The position numbers were made by a program, and so were the translations under genes. DNA of 40,611 bases from Trichococcus ilyis (GTDB taxonomy: Bacteria; Bacillota; Bacilli; Lactobacillales; Aerococcaceae): positions 1-40,611 of the forward strand of contig NZ_FNYT01000028.1 of NCBI RefSeq assembly GCF_900109135.1. Reading direction: 5' to 3'. Each line of letters begins with the position of its first letter. The first letter of the stretch is position 1. The notes under the pieces were generated by a model that was not told the DNA's origin, did not search any database, and worked only from the letters and a program-made list of their open reading frames with translations. Shown in pieces: positions 1-8,165 of this stretch.

Positions 1-323
1 GTTGGGCAATCGAGGTTATCTTTTATGAACAGAAGACCTTTTGGTCATTCGGCAAATATATGGTCAGAAGTAAAAACGGGATTGAAAGCTACGTCAACTT
101 CTTAGCCATTGCCTATAGCGGCGTTCAGCTTCTTCCCTTCAAACAGAAGAAGTATGCTCATTTGAAAACGGAAAGTTCTCAAGTGAAGAAACAACTCGTT
201 GGAATGGCGATCCAGCAAGAAGTATTTTTCTATACTTTCGTGCTTTCCATCGAAAATAGGATTAAATCGTTGGCAATCCTAAAGGCTTATGAGCAATGGG
301 TTGAAGAAAAACACAATTTTTAA
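1..323 (+). pseudogene. C-terminal fragment of an IS transposase, cut by the window edge
   Basis: The frame is open from base 3 to a TAA at 321-323 and gives about 106 residues with no start inside the window that fits a whole protein. The residues around the first ATG (position 60), reading EQKTFWSFGKYMVRSK followed by a glycine-isoleucine-glutamate stretch, are typical of the C-terminal part of DDE transposases of IS4-like elements, which carry the last catalytic acidic residue. This assignment is from family resemblance only. The stretch is visibly more AT-rich than the operon that follows, consistent with a mobile element. It may be the 3' end of an intact IS outside the window or a degraded remnant. 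I could not find a convincing right-end inverted repeat between 324 and 370. Confidence 0.6.
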
Positions 324-365
324 TTACTTGTAAAGTGGTATAATAAGGATTATGATACCGTTTTT

Positions 366-379
366 TGTCACCGTTTACA
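366..379. promoter_or_regulatory. CcpA operator (cre) candidate, upstream copy
   Basis: Read on the minus strand the bases are TGTAAACGGTGACA, which match all positions of the catabolite-responsive element consensus TGWAANCGNTNWCA. The site lies about 20 bp upstream of the predicted -35 at 401. It pairs with a second site downstream of the -10, and 10 bases of the two copies form a perfect inverted repeat (370-379 against 433-442). The function as a CcpA site is inferred from consensus matching. Confidence 0.6.
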
Positions 380-400
380 ATAGTTTTCTTGCCGTTGTTT

Positions 401-429
401 TTGGATTGCCGACAAAAATGCAGTACTAT
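401..429 (+). promoter_or_regulatory. Sigma-A-type promoter for the amrS-metK operon
   Basis: TTGGAT (401-406), a 17-bp spacer and TACTAT (424-429) form a reasonable vegetative promoter. The expected transcription start is near 435-437, inside the downstream cre-like site, and translation of AmrS starts about 40 nt later. An alternative -10-like TATAAT at 339-344 has no acceptable -35. Confidence 0.55.
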
Positions 430-432
430 ATA

Positions 433-446
433 TGTAAACGGTACCA
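433..446. promoter_or_regulatory. CcpA operator (cre) candidate, at the transcription start
   Basis: TGTAAACGGTACCA matches 13 of 14 positions of TGWAANCGNTNWCA. It overlaps the predicted start of transcription, the position at which CcpA binding normally represses. Centre-to-centre distance to the copy at 366-379 is 67 bp. Confidence 0.55.
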
Positions 447-476
447 TTATCGAAACGGATGATTGGAGTTGATGAA

Positions 477-1349
477 ATGAAGGAAGCCATGCTGTACGAA
501 AAATTGGAGGACGGCAGAGTCCGCTGCGGCGTCTGCCCGCATCACTGCATCATCGCTGAAGGCAAGCGGGGCATCTGCGCCGTCAGGGAGAACCGGGAGG
601 GGACGCTGTACGCATTGAACTACGGGAAAGCGATCGCGGTCGCCATCGATCCCATCGAGAAGAAGCCGCTCAATCATTTCCTTCCGGGCACCACAGCCTA
701 TTCGTTTGCCACGATCGGCTGCAACCTGCGCTGCCTTTGGTGCCAGAACTGGGCGATTTCGCAGGCATCCAAACCGGATCGTCCGATTTACGGGGAGGAC
801 ATCAGCCCGGCAGAACATGTGCGGCGGGCGTTGGCAGCCAAGTGCCCTTCCATCGCCTACACTTATACGGAACCGATCATCTTTGTCGAATACGCGCTCG
901 ACACGATGAAGCTGGCCCGTGAAGCCGGCTTGAAGAACATCTGGAAAACGGCCGGCTATGCGACGAAAGAGACTTTGGACGCCATCATCCCGTACCTGGA
1001 TGCCGTCAATGTGGATCTGAAAGGGACTGATGACGAAGTCTACAAAGAATATTGCGGCGGGACCGCGCAACCGGTATTGGACACGATTAAACATTTCCAT
1101 GCAGCAGGCGTGCATCTCGAAATCGCCACGCTGGTCGTCCCTGGGGTGAATGACCGCCCCGACCAACTGGAACGGATGGCGCGCTTTATCGCCGAGGAAG
1201 TCGGCAAAGAGGTGCCTTGGCATGTCAACCGCTTCTTCCCGGGCTGGAAAATGCCGGACACAGCCATCACGCCTATGGAGACGTTGGAAAAGGCCGCGGC
1301 GTTAGGGAAAAAATTCGGCCTGCAGCATGTGCACATAGGCAACGCCTGA
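477..1349 (+). CDS. amrS: AmmeMemoRadiSam-system radical SAM enzyme (AmrS family)
   Basis: A 290-residue radical SAM protein related to pyruvate-formate-lyase activases. The cluster-binding motif is visible as GCNLRCLWCQNW (CxxxCxxC) about 85 residues in, following an N-terminal block with CGVCPHHC and a GKRGICAVRE segment characteristic of the AmrS family (family knowledge). The family's substrate is not established; it co-occurs with AMMECR1 and Memo proteins. I chose ATG 477 over ATG 459 because GGAG at 465-468 is 8 nt from 477 but lies inside the longer reading. It is the first gene of a co-directional operon with a LigB-like partner 16 bp downstream, then SAM synthetase and a SAM-dependent-type methyltransferase. 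It is preceded by a promoter flanked by two cre-like sites. Confidence 0.85.
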   Translation: MKEAMLYEKLEDGRVRCGVCPHHCIIAEGKRGICAVRENREGTLYALNYGKAIAVAIDPIEKKPLNHFLPGTTAYSFATIGCNLRCLWCQNWAISQASKPDRPIYGEDISPAEHVRRALAAKCPSIAYTYTEPIIFVEYALDTMKLAREAGLKNIWKTAGYATKETLDAIIPYLDAVNVDLKGTDDEVYKEYCGGTAQPVLDTIKHFHAAGVHLEIATLVVPGVNDRPDQLERMARFIAEEVGKEVPWHVNRFFPGWKMPDTAITPMETLEKAAALGKKFGLQHVHIGNA

Positions 1350-1365
1350 AAAAGAAGGAATCGTT

Positions 1366-1980
1366 ATGCTGGTTTTTGGCGTCATCAGTCCGCATCCGCC
1401 GCTCATCATTCCGGAAATCGGGGGGAAGGACATCGAAAGGGTCAAACGGACAGTGGCGGCTTTGGAGATTGCGGCCGAAAAACTCGCCGCCGCAAAACCG
1501 GAGCGTCTGCTCATCATCTCGCCGAATGAAGGCTACGGCTTCGAAGTGCCCATGCATTATCTCGGCAAACAGCTGCCGGCCGATCTGGAGACGGAAATGA
1601 TTCTGGTGACGGAGCCTTCCTACGAGCACTACTATGAATGGGGAAAGCAGTATGGGGACGCCTGCGACCGGTCGGATCGGCGCACGGCCGTCATCGCCTC
1701 CGCCGATCTGTCGCATGTGCTGAAGCCGGAGGGGCCATACGGCTACCATTCGGCAGGGCCGCTGTTGGACAAATTGGTCATCAAAGCTGTGCAGGAAAAG
1801 GATGCAGCCCAACTGTTGCGCTTGGATCCCGGGTTCCTCGAAAGGGCGGCGGAATGCGGGCTGCGTTCCATCCTGTTCCTGATGGGAGCGTTCGAAGGAA
1901 AGGCGTATGAAGCGGAGGTGCTCTCCTATGAAGGTCCGTTCGGGGTCGGTTACCTTGTTGCCACTTTCTCGTTATCCTGA
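1366..1980 (+). CDS. LigB-like (class III extradiol dioxygenase-type) AmmeMemoRadiSam protein, internally shortened
   Basis: This 204-residue protein opens with VISPHPPLIIPEIGGK and later has VIASADLSH, GPYGYHSAGP and CGLRSILFLMGAF, all hallmarks of the LigB-like domain that is usually fused to AMMECR1 in the AmmeMemoRadiSam system. The family's LigB-like part is, from memory, around 260 residues. Here the text runs directly from LIISPN to EGYGFEVPMHYL, where relatives have a stretch of roughly 55-60 residues and then a DHG-type motif. The first metal-ligand-type His (in SPHPP) is kept, but the SPH and DHG histidines of the middle region are not seen. No AMMECR1 domain follows; the next gene is metK. 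The function is unknown, and catalysis may be altered or lost. Confidence 0.75.
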   Translation: MLVFGVISPHPPLIIPEIGGKDIERVKRTVAALEIAAEKLAAAKPERLLIISPNEGYGFEVPMHYLGKQLPADLETEMILVTEPSYEHYYEWGKQYGDACDRSDRRTAVIASADLSHVLKPEGPYGYHSAGPLLDKLVIKAVQEKDAAQLLRLDPGFLERAAECGLRSILFLMGAFEGKAYEAEVLSYEGPFGVGYLVATFSLS

Positions 1981-2017
1981 TGCAGAAAAGTAAATTTAGA
2001 ACAAGAGGCGATTACAT

Positions 2018-3235
2018 ATGAAAAAATCATTTTTCACCTCGGAATCCGTCATGGAGGGTCATCCGGACAAACTCTGCGACCAGCTGGCCGATGGGATTCT
2101 GGATGCCATTCTGGCCGAGGATCCGTTCGCGCGGGTGGCCTGCGACGTTTCCGCCAGTACCGGTCTGATCACGGTCTTCGGCCAGATCACGACAACCAGT
2201 GTAGTGGATATCCCAGCCATAGTGCGGGCCATCATCCAGGATGTCGGCTACACCGACAGCGACTATGGTTTTGATGGGAAATCCTGTTCCGTGCTGATCG
2301 GTCTGGACAGGCAATCAGCGGATATCGCCGCAGGGGTAGGCTCATCATTGGAAAACCGGCTGGGGTCAAACGATGAATCGGACCGATTGGGCGCAGGCGA
2401 TCAAGGGCTGATGTTCGGCTATGCCTGCAACGAGACGGCGGAGTTGATGCCCTTGCCGATCACGTTGGCGCACAAGTTGGCAAAAAAAGTTGCCGAGTTG
2501 CGGAAATCAGGGGAGCTTCCTTACCTGAGGCCGGACGGCAAAACGCAGGTGACCGTAGAATATGCGGATGGCCAGGCCAAACGGGTCGATGCCGTCGTCA
2601 TCGCCTGCCAACATGACGAAGCGATCACGCAAGACCAGATCAGACAGGATATGCTCAGTAAGGTGATCCCGGCCGTCATCCCTCTGGAGCTGTTGGATGA
2701 CCGGACGAAATATTTCGTCAATGCGACCGGCCGTTTCGTCATCGGTGGCCCTGCCGGCGATTCGGGTTGGACCGGCAAAAAAATCATCGTCGACACTTAC
2801 GGCGGTTATGCACGCCATGGCGGAGGCTCCTTTTCCGGAAAAGATCCGACCAAAGTCGACCGCTCCGCTGCCTATGCCGCCCGGTATGTGGCGAAAAACG
2901 TCGTGGCTGCGGGCTTGGCGGCCAACTGCGAGATCCAGATGGCCTATGTCATCGGGGTGGCCAGGCCCGTTTCTGTCCGCGTCGAAACGTTCGGGACGGC
3001 CAGCATTGCCGAGGAGCAGATCGAAGAATTGATCGAAAAACACTTCGATCTTCGTCCGGCTGCGATCATCCGTGAGTTTGACCTGCGGAAACCTATTTAC
3101 CAAAAGCTTGCCTGCTACGGCCATTTCGGAAGGCCCGAACTGGACTTGCCCTGGGAGCGGACGGACAAAGCCTATTTGCTGGCGGATGAAGCGCAGGATT
3201 TGAAACGCCAGACAGGGGATGAATTTCATGGATAG
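2018..3235 (+). CDS. metK: S-adenosylmethionine synthetase
   Basis: A full-length 405-residue MetK that makes SAM from methionine and ATP in the cytoplasm. Visible signatures are GHPDKLCDQ at the N-terminus (ATP site), [12 protein letters not shown], and the P-loop-like [16 protein letters not shown]. The ATG at 2018 is preceded by AGAGGCG. The sequence resembles clostridial-type MetK (for example [18 protein letters not shown]). The segment [13 protein letters not shown] has Trp where I would expect Leu in most relatives. It sits between a radical SAM enzyme and an ICMT-like methyltransferase and ends 8 nt inside the latter, so the operon couples SAM supply to two likely SAM users. A second metK elsewhere in the genome is possible but cannot be judged here. 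Confidence 0.95.
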   Translation: MKKSFFTSESVMEGHPDKLCDQLADGILDAILAEDPFARVACDVSASTGLITVFGQITTTSVVDIPAIVRAIIQDVGYTDSDYGFDGKSCSVLIGLDRQSADIAAGVGSSLENRLGSNDESDRLGAGDQGLMFGYACNETAELMPLPITLAHKLAKKVAELRKSGELPYLRPDGKTQVTVEYADGQAKRVDAVVIACQHDEAITQDQIRQDMLSKVIPAVIPLELLDDRTKYFVNATGRFVIGGPAGDSGWTGKKIIVDTYGGYARHGGGSFSGKDPTKVDRSAAYAARYVAKNVVAAGLAANCEIQMAYVIGVARPVSVRVETFGTASIAEEQIEELIEKHFDLRPAAIIREFDLRKPIYQKLACYGHFGRPELDLPWERTDKAYLLADEAQDLKRQTGDEFHG

Positions 3236-3923
3236 AAAGCAGGTTCGGAAGGAAAAGAGCAATTTGCTTCAGTTGGTCCTGTTCCGCCTTTTTTCAGGTT
3301 TGCTTCTGATCGGAGGCATCCTGTTCGCCTTGGCGGGCACCTTCCGCTATTGGCAGGCTTGGCTTTTTCTGGCGGCATTGGCGCTGCCTTTGGTCATGAC
3401 GCTTATCTTTTTGTTGCGGAAGGATTCTGCCTTGCTGGAAAAACGGATGAACCTGAAGGAACCGCGCAAAGAGCAACGCAAAATTATTCAAATTTCAGGG
3501 TTGTTCATGCTCGTGGGCTTTTTCCTGCCGGGACTGGACTACCGTTTTCAGTGGTCCGATGTCCCGATTTGGCTGATTGTTGTCAGCGTCATTGTGTTCG
3601 AATGCGCCTACGCGATGGTGGTCGCCGTTTTTGCCCAGAACAGCTATGCCTCCCGCGTCATCGAAATCCAGGAAGGGCAGCAGCTGATCGATACCGGGCT
3701 CTACGCCGTCGTCCGCCATCCGATGTATTTGGCGTCCATCATCCTCTATCTGGCCATTCCGTTGGTACTGGGTTCCTACTACGCCGTGATTCCGATGGCG
3801 CTGAGCTGTTTAGAAATCCTCGCGCGGATCAAGGACGAGGAGGAGATGCTGAAGGAAGGGCTGCCGGGCTACACAGCCTATACCCACCGCGTCAAATACC
3901 GTTTGCTTCCGTACGTTTGGTGA
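3228..3923 (+). CDS. ICMT/PEMT-like membrane methyltransferase
   Basis: A 231-residue integral membrane protein with about five hydrophobic segments. The C-terminal signature [15 protein letters not shown] plus a trailing cytoplasmic helix with [17 protein letters not shown] matches the isoprenylcysteine carboxyl methyltransferase / phospholipid methyltransferase-like family, in which R-H-P binds SAM near the membrane face (family knowledge). Bacterial members of this type mostly lack known substrates. ATG 3228 is preferred to ATG 3219: AGGGGAT at 3213-3219 is correctly spaced for 3228, giving an 8-nt overlap with the end of metK and implying translational coupling. It is the last gene of the operon and is followed by a strong stem-loop. 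Confidence 0.8.
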   Translation: MDRKQVRKEKSNLLQLVLFRLFSGLLLIGGILFALAGTFRYWQAWLFLAALALPLVMTLIFLLRKDSALLEKRMNLKEPRKEQRKIIQISGLFMLVGFFLPGLDYRFQWSDVPIWLIVVSVIVFECAYAMVVAVFAQNSYASRVIEIQEGQQLIDTGLYAVVRHPMYLASIILYLAIPLVLGSYYAVIPMALSCLEILARIKDEEEMLKEGLPGYTAYTHRVKYRLLPYVW

Positions 3924-3933
3924 TGTTTTGACC

Positions 3934-3984
3934 GCAAACAAATAACCCTCAAGCTGACCTGCAGCTCAAGGGTTATTTGTTTGC
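3934..3984. terminator. Bidirectional terminator between two convergent operons
   Basis: A 16-bp perfect stem (3934-3949 with 3969-3984) carries an inner AGCT/AGCT extension. It lies between the convergent methyltransferase gene and queC, and its right arm ends exactly where the queC stop begins. T-rich flanks are short, so efficiency is uncertain. Confidence 0.7.
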
Positions 3985-4653
3985 TCACTTGCTAAGATAT
4001 TCGGCCAGTCCCGCGTTCCGGAGTTTGCAGGAAGGGCATTCGCCGCAACCGCCGGGGACGCCCATATAACAGGTATGGGTATGTTCCTCGATGTAGGCGA
4101 GGCAACCCAGCTGATCCGCCAGTTCCCATGTCTGTGCTTTGGTCAGGTACATCAACGGCGTTTCGACGTTGAAATTGTAATCCATAGCCAGATTCAGGGC
4201 CACGTTCATCGATTTGACGAACACATCCCGGCAATCCGGGTAGCCGCTGAAGTCCGTTTCGCAGACGCCAAGGATGATGGTGCGGATGCCTTTGGACTTG
4301 GCGAAGATGCCCGCCAGCAACAGGAACAGCGCGTTCCTGCCGTCGACGAAGGTGTTCGGATAGTCTTCGGCATCGGCTTCCTCGATTGTCTGCGTTTCGT
4401 CCATCAAGGCGTTCGTCGTGACTTTGCCCATGACAGTCGCGTCCAGGATGTGGTGTTCGACCCCGAGATCGTTGGCGATCCAGGCGGCCCGCTCCAGTTC
4501 GATGTTGTGGCGCTGGCCATAGCTGAATGAAAGGGCCACGGTGTTTGCCGCACCGTACTTTTGGATGGCTTGGATCAGACAAGTCGTGGAATCCTGACCG
4601 CCGGAAAAGATGACCAAGGCTTGTTTTTGGGTTGTTTCGTTCTTGTTTTCCAT
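3985..4653 (-). CDS. queC: 7-cyano-7-deazaguanine (preQ0) synthase
   Basis: A 222-residue PP-loop ATPase that converts 7-carboxy-7-deazaguanine to preQ0 with ATP and ammonia. The PP-loop SGGQDSTTC lies near residue 18, and the zinc-site cysteines are seen in [18 protein letters not shown] near the C-terminus. Its ATG abuts the queF stop codon with no spacer, so the two are cotranslated. It is the third gene of queT-queF-queC, read from the riboswitch-controlled promoter at 5859-5887. The enzymes that make its substrate (QueD, QueE) are not in the window. Confidence 0.95.
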   Translation of the reverse strand: MENKNETTQKQALVIFSGGQDSTTCLIQAIQKYGAANTVALSFSYGQRHNIELERAAWIANDLGVEHHILDATVMGKVTTNALMDETQTIEEADAEDYPNTFVDGRNALFLLLAGIFAKSKGIRTIILGVCETDFSGYPDCRDVFVKSMNVALNLAMDYNFNVETPLMYLTKAQTWELADQLGCLAYIEEHTHTCYMGVPGGCGECPSCKLRNAGLAEYLSK

Positions 4654-5154
4654 TTAGCGGTTGTCGACTTTCTCGGGATAGAGATCGTGCTGCGCCAAAC
4701 GTTGCCAAGCCACGTCTGCCCATTTGGTGTCGGGCTTGCCGTAGTTGCAGTACGGGTCGATCGAGATGCCGCCTCTCGGTGTAAATTTGCCCCACACCTC
4801 GATGTATTTCGGCGCCATCAAGGCGATAAGATCCTTCATGATGATGTTCATGCAATCCTCATGGAAGTCGCCGTGGTTGCGGAAGCTGAATAGGTAAAGC
4901 TTCAGCGATTTGCTTTCGACCATGATCTCTCCGGGTACGTAGGAAATGTAGATGGTCGCAAAATCGGGCTGCCCCGTCATCGGGCACAGGCTTGTGAATT
5001 CGGGACAGTTAAATTTCACAAAGTAATCATTGTCCGGATGTTTGTTCGGAAACGTCTCGAGTACTTCCGGAGCGTAGTCCTGCGGATATTTTGTCTGTTG
5101 GTTGCCCAGTTGGGTGATGCCGTTCAGATCGGCTTCATTTCTGCCTGCTGTCAT
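4654..5154 (-). CDS. queF: NADPH-dependent preQ0 reductase
   Basis: A 166-residue short-form (YkvM/Bacillus-type) QueF that reduces preQ0 to preQ1 in the cytoplasm. The catalytic region [13 protein letters not shown] places the nucleophilic Cys at residue 57 and the general-acid Asp at 64. The [15 protein letters not shown] block is the family's NADPH/substrate-binding signature, with HGDFHEDC after it. The length fits the unimodular subclass. It lies 18 bp downstream of queT and is immediately followed by queC. Confidence 0.95.
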   Translation of the reverse strand: MTAGRNEADLNGITQLGNQQTKYPQDYAPEVLETFPNKHPDNDYFVKFNCPEFTSLCPMTGQPDFATIYISYVPGEIMVESKSLKLYLFSFRNHGDFHEDCMNIIMKDLIALMAPKYIEVWGKFTPRGGISIDPYCNYGKPDTKWADVAWQRLAQHDLYPEKVDNR

Positions 5155-5172
5155 GTCTGTTCCTCCTTGCGC

Positions 5173-5670
5173 TCATGATTTCAGAAGCGCGCTTTTATAG
5201 AAGCGTTTTTCCAGGGCCTGCACCAAAAAGTAGCCGACGAAAGCCGGTACCGATTGGCCGATGCAAAGGCTGACGACAAGCGGCAGGAATGGGATGGCCA
5301 ACAGCTGCGACAGGTAGATCGGCACGCCGATTCCAGGGATGAAAATGATCGGCAGGATCAGGCACCACTTCGGGAGGTTGTATTTGCGGACAGCGTAAAC
5401 GAGCGAAGCCGTCACGATGCCGACGAGGGTCCCGCCAAGCATGTCGATGATCCCGAGTCCGCCGAAGAACAGGTTCGACAAGAGATTGGCGAGGCCTGCA
5501 GGGATGATCAGGAATGGGTTAAAATAAGCTAGGGCGTAAAGAGTTGTGGCGATGCGGATTTGATATTGTCCAAAAGCGAAAGATTGTGTCAGAGCCATGA
5601 TGACGATGTACATAGCGATATACATTGCTGATAAAGTCAATTTTTGGGTTTTTGTGAATGATTTTTGCAT
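5173..5670 (-). CDS. queT: QueT-type queuosine-precursor transporter (ECF S component family)
   Basis: A 165-residue, strongly hydrophobic protein with about five to six membrane segments and the family signatures ALAYFNPFLIIPAGLANLLSN (here split across residues 45-66) and FFGGLGIIDMLGG. QueT proteins are substrate-binding S components of ECF transporters and are found under preQ1 riboswitches, so the likely substrate is preQ1/preQ0 or queuine (family knowledge). The ATG at 5670 has AGGAGGTGG just upstream. The ECF energy-coupling genes are not in the window. It leads the minus-strand operon behind the preQ1-I aptamer. Confidence 0.9.
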   Translation of the reverse strand: MQKSFTKTQKLTLSAMYIAMYIVIMALTQSFAFGQYQIRIATTLYALAYFNPFLIIPAGLANLLSNLFFGGLGIIDMLGGTLVGIVTASLVYAVRKYNLPKWCLILPIIFIPGIGVPIYLSQLLAIPFLPLVVSLCIGQSVPAFVGYFLVQALEKRFYKSALLKS

Positions 5671-5717
5671 CGGTCCACCTCCTAATTTTTTTTACAACGC
5701 CTTACAGGAATCTGCAC

Positions 5718-5754
5718 AAAAAAAAGACGCATGAATGCCGAGAAGGCCGTCTCT
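5718..5754 (-). terminator. Possible attenuator hairpin in the queT leader
   Basis: On the minus strand AGACG pairs with CGTCT around an inner GCC/GGC hairpin and is followed by a run of eight T. It lies between the preQ1 aptamer and queT, where a transcription attenuator is expected. The aptamer is about 60 nt away, so a direct switch between aptamer tail and terminator stem is not obvious. Confidence 0.45.
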
Positions 5755-5815
5755 AAGGAGAAAACAAGCCAACTCAAAAAACATTTCTGCGTTTTGATTG
5801 CGTGATTCTGTTACC

Positions 5816-5855
5816 CTAGTTTTATTTAACGACAGGATGGTTACGAACTGTCCCG
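5816..5855 (-). ncRNA. preQ1-I riboswitch aptamer controlling queT-queF-queC
   Basis: Read on minus, a 5-bp stem GACAG/CTGTC encloses the loop TTCGTAACCATC and is followed by the A-rich tail GTTAAATAAAACTAG. This is the compact preQ1-I layout: one short stem, a loop containing GTAACC and an A-rich 3' tail that folds back as a pseudoknot. It closely resembles the Thermoanaerobacter-type aptamer from memory. A promoter with perfect spacing ends just upstream, so the aptamer is the very 5' end of the transcript, and every downstream gene handles preQ0/preQ1. Confidence 0.8.
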
Positions 5856-5858
5856 AAT

Positions 5859-5887
5859 AGTTTAACAAATAACCGAAGAATTGCCAA
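5859..5887 (-). promoter_or_regulatory. Promoter of the queT operon
   Basis: On minus, TTGGCA, a 17-bp spacer and TAAACT are followed 6-8 nt later by the first base of the preQ1 aptamer stem. The geometry independently supports the riboswitch call. Confidence 0.7.
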
Positions 5888-5917
5888 GTGCGGTTTTCGA
5901 AGTTTGTCGACCCAAGT

Positions 5918-5946
5918 TTGTATAAGGGGGTTCAATTGATTATAAT
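5918..5946 (+). promoter_or_regulatory. Promoter of the SRPBCC gene
   Basis: TTGTAT (5918-5923), 17 bp, TATAAT (5941-5946). The -10 is consensus. The leader is about 65 nt. Confidence 0.65.
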
Positions 5947-6018
5947 GAAGCTAAAGATAGCGCTGCCAAAAATGCGTGTGAGAGTCAGCAGGTTCAATCA
6001 GCAGGAAGGATGGATAAA

Positions 6019-6495
6019 ATGGACTACATCAAGAGCCACATCAAGAAAAGCATCTTTATCGAAGCGCCGCTGGGCAAGGTATGGCAATACGCCGCAAATG
6101 TCGGGAATTGGGGAGACATTCATGATGGCCTGAAAATCATCAATCAGATCAGCGGAAACGGCGGGCTGGGCAGTGTCTACAAAGCGGAATACGACATGTT
6201 CGGGAAAATGGTGCCGGTGAACATCGAAGTGCAGCAGTCGGAATTGTTCCCCGAGGAATTCGTCATGCGCGCAGCCATCCGGGTGGACACGTTCGATCCG
6301 AAGGAAGACTCTTTCGTCCGCCAAAATTACACGGCCAAAGCGGAGGAAGGCGGAACGACCCTGCACTTGGAAAGCATCCAGAATATCCCTTACGTCGATA
6401 AGCACAAAACCTTCGACAAAGCAGCGTATCTTGAAAAACGGGATGAGATCGCGCAACAAGCCATTGAACGGATCAGGCTGTTCTGCGAGGAATGA
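6019..6495 (+). CDS. SRPBCC (START-like) family protein
   Basis: A 158-residue single-domain protein of the SRPBCC/polyketide-cyclase superfamily. The N-terminal KKSIFIEAPLGKVWQYAANV is the usual first strand and helix of the fold, and the C-terminal helix closes a ligand cavity. No membrane segment or signal peptide is seen. The ligand and role cannot be read from the sequence. ATG 6019 is preferred to ATG 6010 because AGGAAGG (6003-6009) is correctly spaced for 6019 and touches 6010. It is a monocistronic unit with its own promoter and a terminator directly after the stop. Confidence 0.7.
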   Translation: MDYIKSHIKKSIFIEAPLGKVWQYAANVGNWGDIHDGLKIINQISGNGGLGSVYKAEYDMFGKMVPVNIEVQQSELFPEEFVMRAAIRVDTFDPKEDSFVRQNYTAKAEEGGTTLHLESIQNIPYVDKHKTFDKAAYLEKRDEIAQQAIERIRLFCEE

Positions 6496-6499
6496 CGGC

Positions 6500-6546
6500 G
6501 GGAAAGGAACGGAACTGTCATAAATGTTTCGTTCCTTTCCCATTTT
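6500..6546 (+). terminator. Terminator after the SRPBCC gene
   Basis: A 12-bp perfect stem (6500-6511 with 6530-6541), extended by GAAC/GTTT, is followed by a T-rich run. Confidence 0.8.
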
Positions 6547-6589
6547 TCTGTTATACTGAAACGGCAAATAAAGTTGAAAGTAGGACAAG

Positions 6590-8038
6590 ATGGATTATAC
6601 AACATTTGAAGACTTCGCGATCAGCGAAGAAATTGTTACGGCACTGAAGGCATTGCGTTATTTCAAACCGACGGAAGTGCAACAGCAGGTCATCCCGATG
6701 GCCTTGCAGAACAAGGACATCATCGTCGAATCCCAGACGGGCAGCGGCAAGACCGTCAGCTTCGGCGTACCGTTGTGCGAAAGTGTGGAATGGGAAGAAA
6801 ACCGTCCGCAGGCGCTGATTTTGGTGCCAACAAGGGAACTGGCCTTGCAGGTGAAAGAGGACATCACCAACATCGGAAGGCTGAAGCGGATCAAGGCCAC
6901 GGCTGTCTTCGGCAAGACTTCCTTCGACACGCAAAAATCGGAACTGAGACAGAAAAGCCATATCGTCGTCGGGACGCCGGGTCGGGTATTGGACCATCTG
7001 CAAAAAGGCACGCTGAAGGTCGATAAATTGCGCCACTTGGTTTTGGATGAGGCGGATGAGATGCTGAACATGGGCTTCATCGACCAGGTCGAGGCGGTCA
7101 TTGACTTCCTTCCGAAAGAACGCCAGACGCTGCTGTTCTCCGCGACCATGCCCGATGAAGTGGTGCGTTTGGCCAGTTTCTATATGAAGAAAGACCGCGT
7201 TTCAGTGAAAATGGAAAGCGACGAAACGTCCAAACCGAAGATCATGCAATCCTTCATCCGCGTCCAAGCGGAGGGGAAAGAAAAGGTGTTGCTCGATTTG
7301 CTGACGGTCGAGAACCCGGACAGCTGCATCATCTTCTGCAATACGCAGGAAGCCGTTAACCGGCTGTACACTTTCTTGAGCAAAAACGGGTTGCCGATCG
7401 ACAAGATGCACGGCGGAATGGTTCAGGATGACCGCACGGCCGTCATGGATGATTTCCGCAAAGGCAAGCTACGCTATCTGGTGGCTACCGATGTAGCTGC
7501 GCGCGGCATCGATGTCGATAACGTCACGCATGTCGTCAATTACGACGTCCCCGAAGAAAAAGAGAGCTTCATCCATCGTACCGGCAGGACCGGACGCGCC
7601 GGCAAAACCGGGATAGCCCTGACCTTCGTGACGCCGAAAGAAGAAAGAGGCTGGAAAGAGGTGCAAGAGTTCGCCCAGCTGGACATCGCGGAGATCCAAC
7701 AGCCAAGCGCACGTTTGGTGCAACGCCAAAAGCCGGCCTTCGAGCGGAAACTGCAGGAACGCCTGGTCGTGAAGCGGGCGCGCAACCGTGAACTGAACAA
7801 GGACATCACCAAAGTTTATTTCAACGGCGGCAAGAAGAAAAAACTGCGCGCAGTCGATTTCGTCGGCACGCTGACGAACATTCCCAACGTCGATGCCGAT
7901 GACATCGGCATCATCACCATCCAGGAAAACGTGACCTACATCGAAATCCTGAACGGCAAAGGTCCGTATGTGATTTCCGAGATGCAGAACCGGACCGTCA
8001 AAGGAAAAGCGCTGAAAGTGCATAAAGCAAGGAAATAG
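6590..8038 (+). CDS. dbpA: DEAD-box RNA helicase with DbpA-type RNA-binding domain
   Basis: A 482-residue ATP-dependent RNA helicase. Motifs in order are SQTGSGKT (motif I), VPTRELALQ (Ia), DEAD in [10 protein letters not shown] (II), SAT (III), ARGID (V) and [10 protein letters not shown] (VI). The C-terminal ~75 residues (from [16 protein letters not shown] to the end) match the DbpA/YxiN RRM-like domain, which targets the helicase to hairpin 92 of 23S rRNA during large-subunit assembly (family knowledge). The ATG has AGTAGGA upstream. A -10-like TATACT at 6552-6557 lies just after the preceding terminator. It is monocistronic and followed by a perfect terminator. Confidence 0.92.
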   Translation: MDYTTFEDFAISEEIVTALKALRYFKPTEVQQQVIPMALQNKDIIVESQTGSGKTVSFGVPLCESVEWEENRPQALILVPTRELALQVKEDITNIGRLKRIKATAVFGKTSFDTQKSELRQKSHIVVGTPGRVLDHLQKGTLKVDKLRHLVLDEADEMLNMGFIDQVEAVIDFLPKERQTLLFSATMPDEVVRLASFYMKKDRVSVKMESDETSKPKIMQSFIRVQAEGKEKVLLDLLTVENPDSCIIFCNTQEAVNRLYTFLSKNGLPIDKMHGGMVQDDRTAVMDDFRKGKLRYLVATDVAARGIDVDNVTHVVNYDVPEEKESFIHRTGRTGRAGKTGIALTFVTPKEERGWKEVQEFAQLDIAEIQQPSARLVQRQKPAFERKLQERLVVKRARNRELNKDITKVYFNGGKKKKLRAVDFVGTLTNIPNVDADDIGIITIQENVTYIEILNGKGPYVISEMQNRTVKGKALKVHKARK

Positions 8039-8048
8039 ACCGGGAAAT

Positions 8049-8088
8049 GATCCGCACACCCGCAGAAAAAGGGTGTGCGGATCGTTTT
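8049..8088 (+). terminator. Terminator after dbpA
   Basis: A 13-bp perfect stem (8049-8061 with 8071-8083) closes an A-rich loop and is followed by GTTTT. Confidence 0.85.
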
Positions 8089-8165
8089 GCTGTATTCCTT
8101 TACGATTTCGGGTGGCATTCCCGACTGCCAAAAGCTATACTAAGATTCAGAAAGTGGTGAACCAA

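Noticed and set aside
8073-8165. N-terminal extension of SelU
   Set aside because: It overlaps the right arm of the dbpA terminator, reads as a non-conserved sequence, and has no suitable ribosome-binding site. The family's start aligns with TTG 8166.
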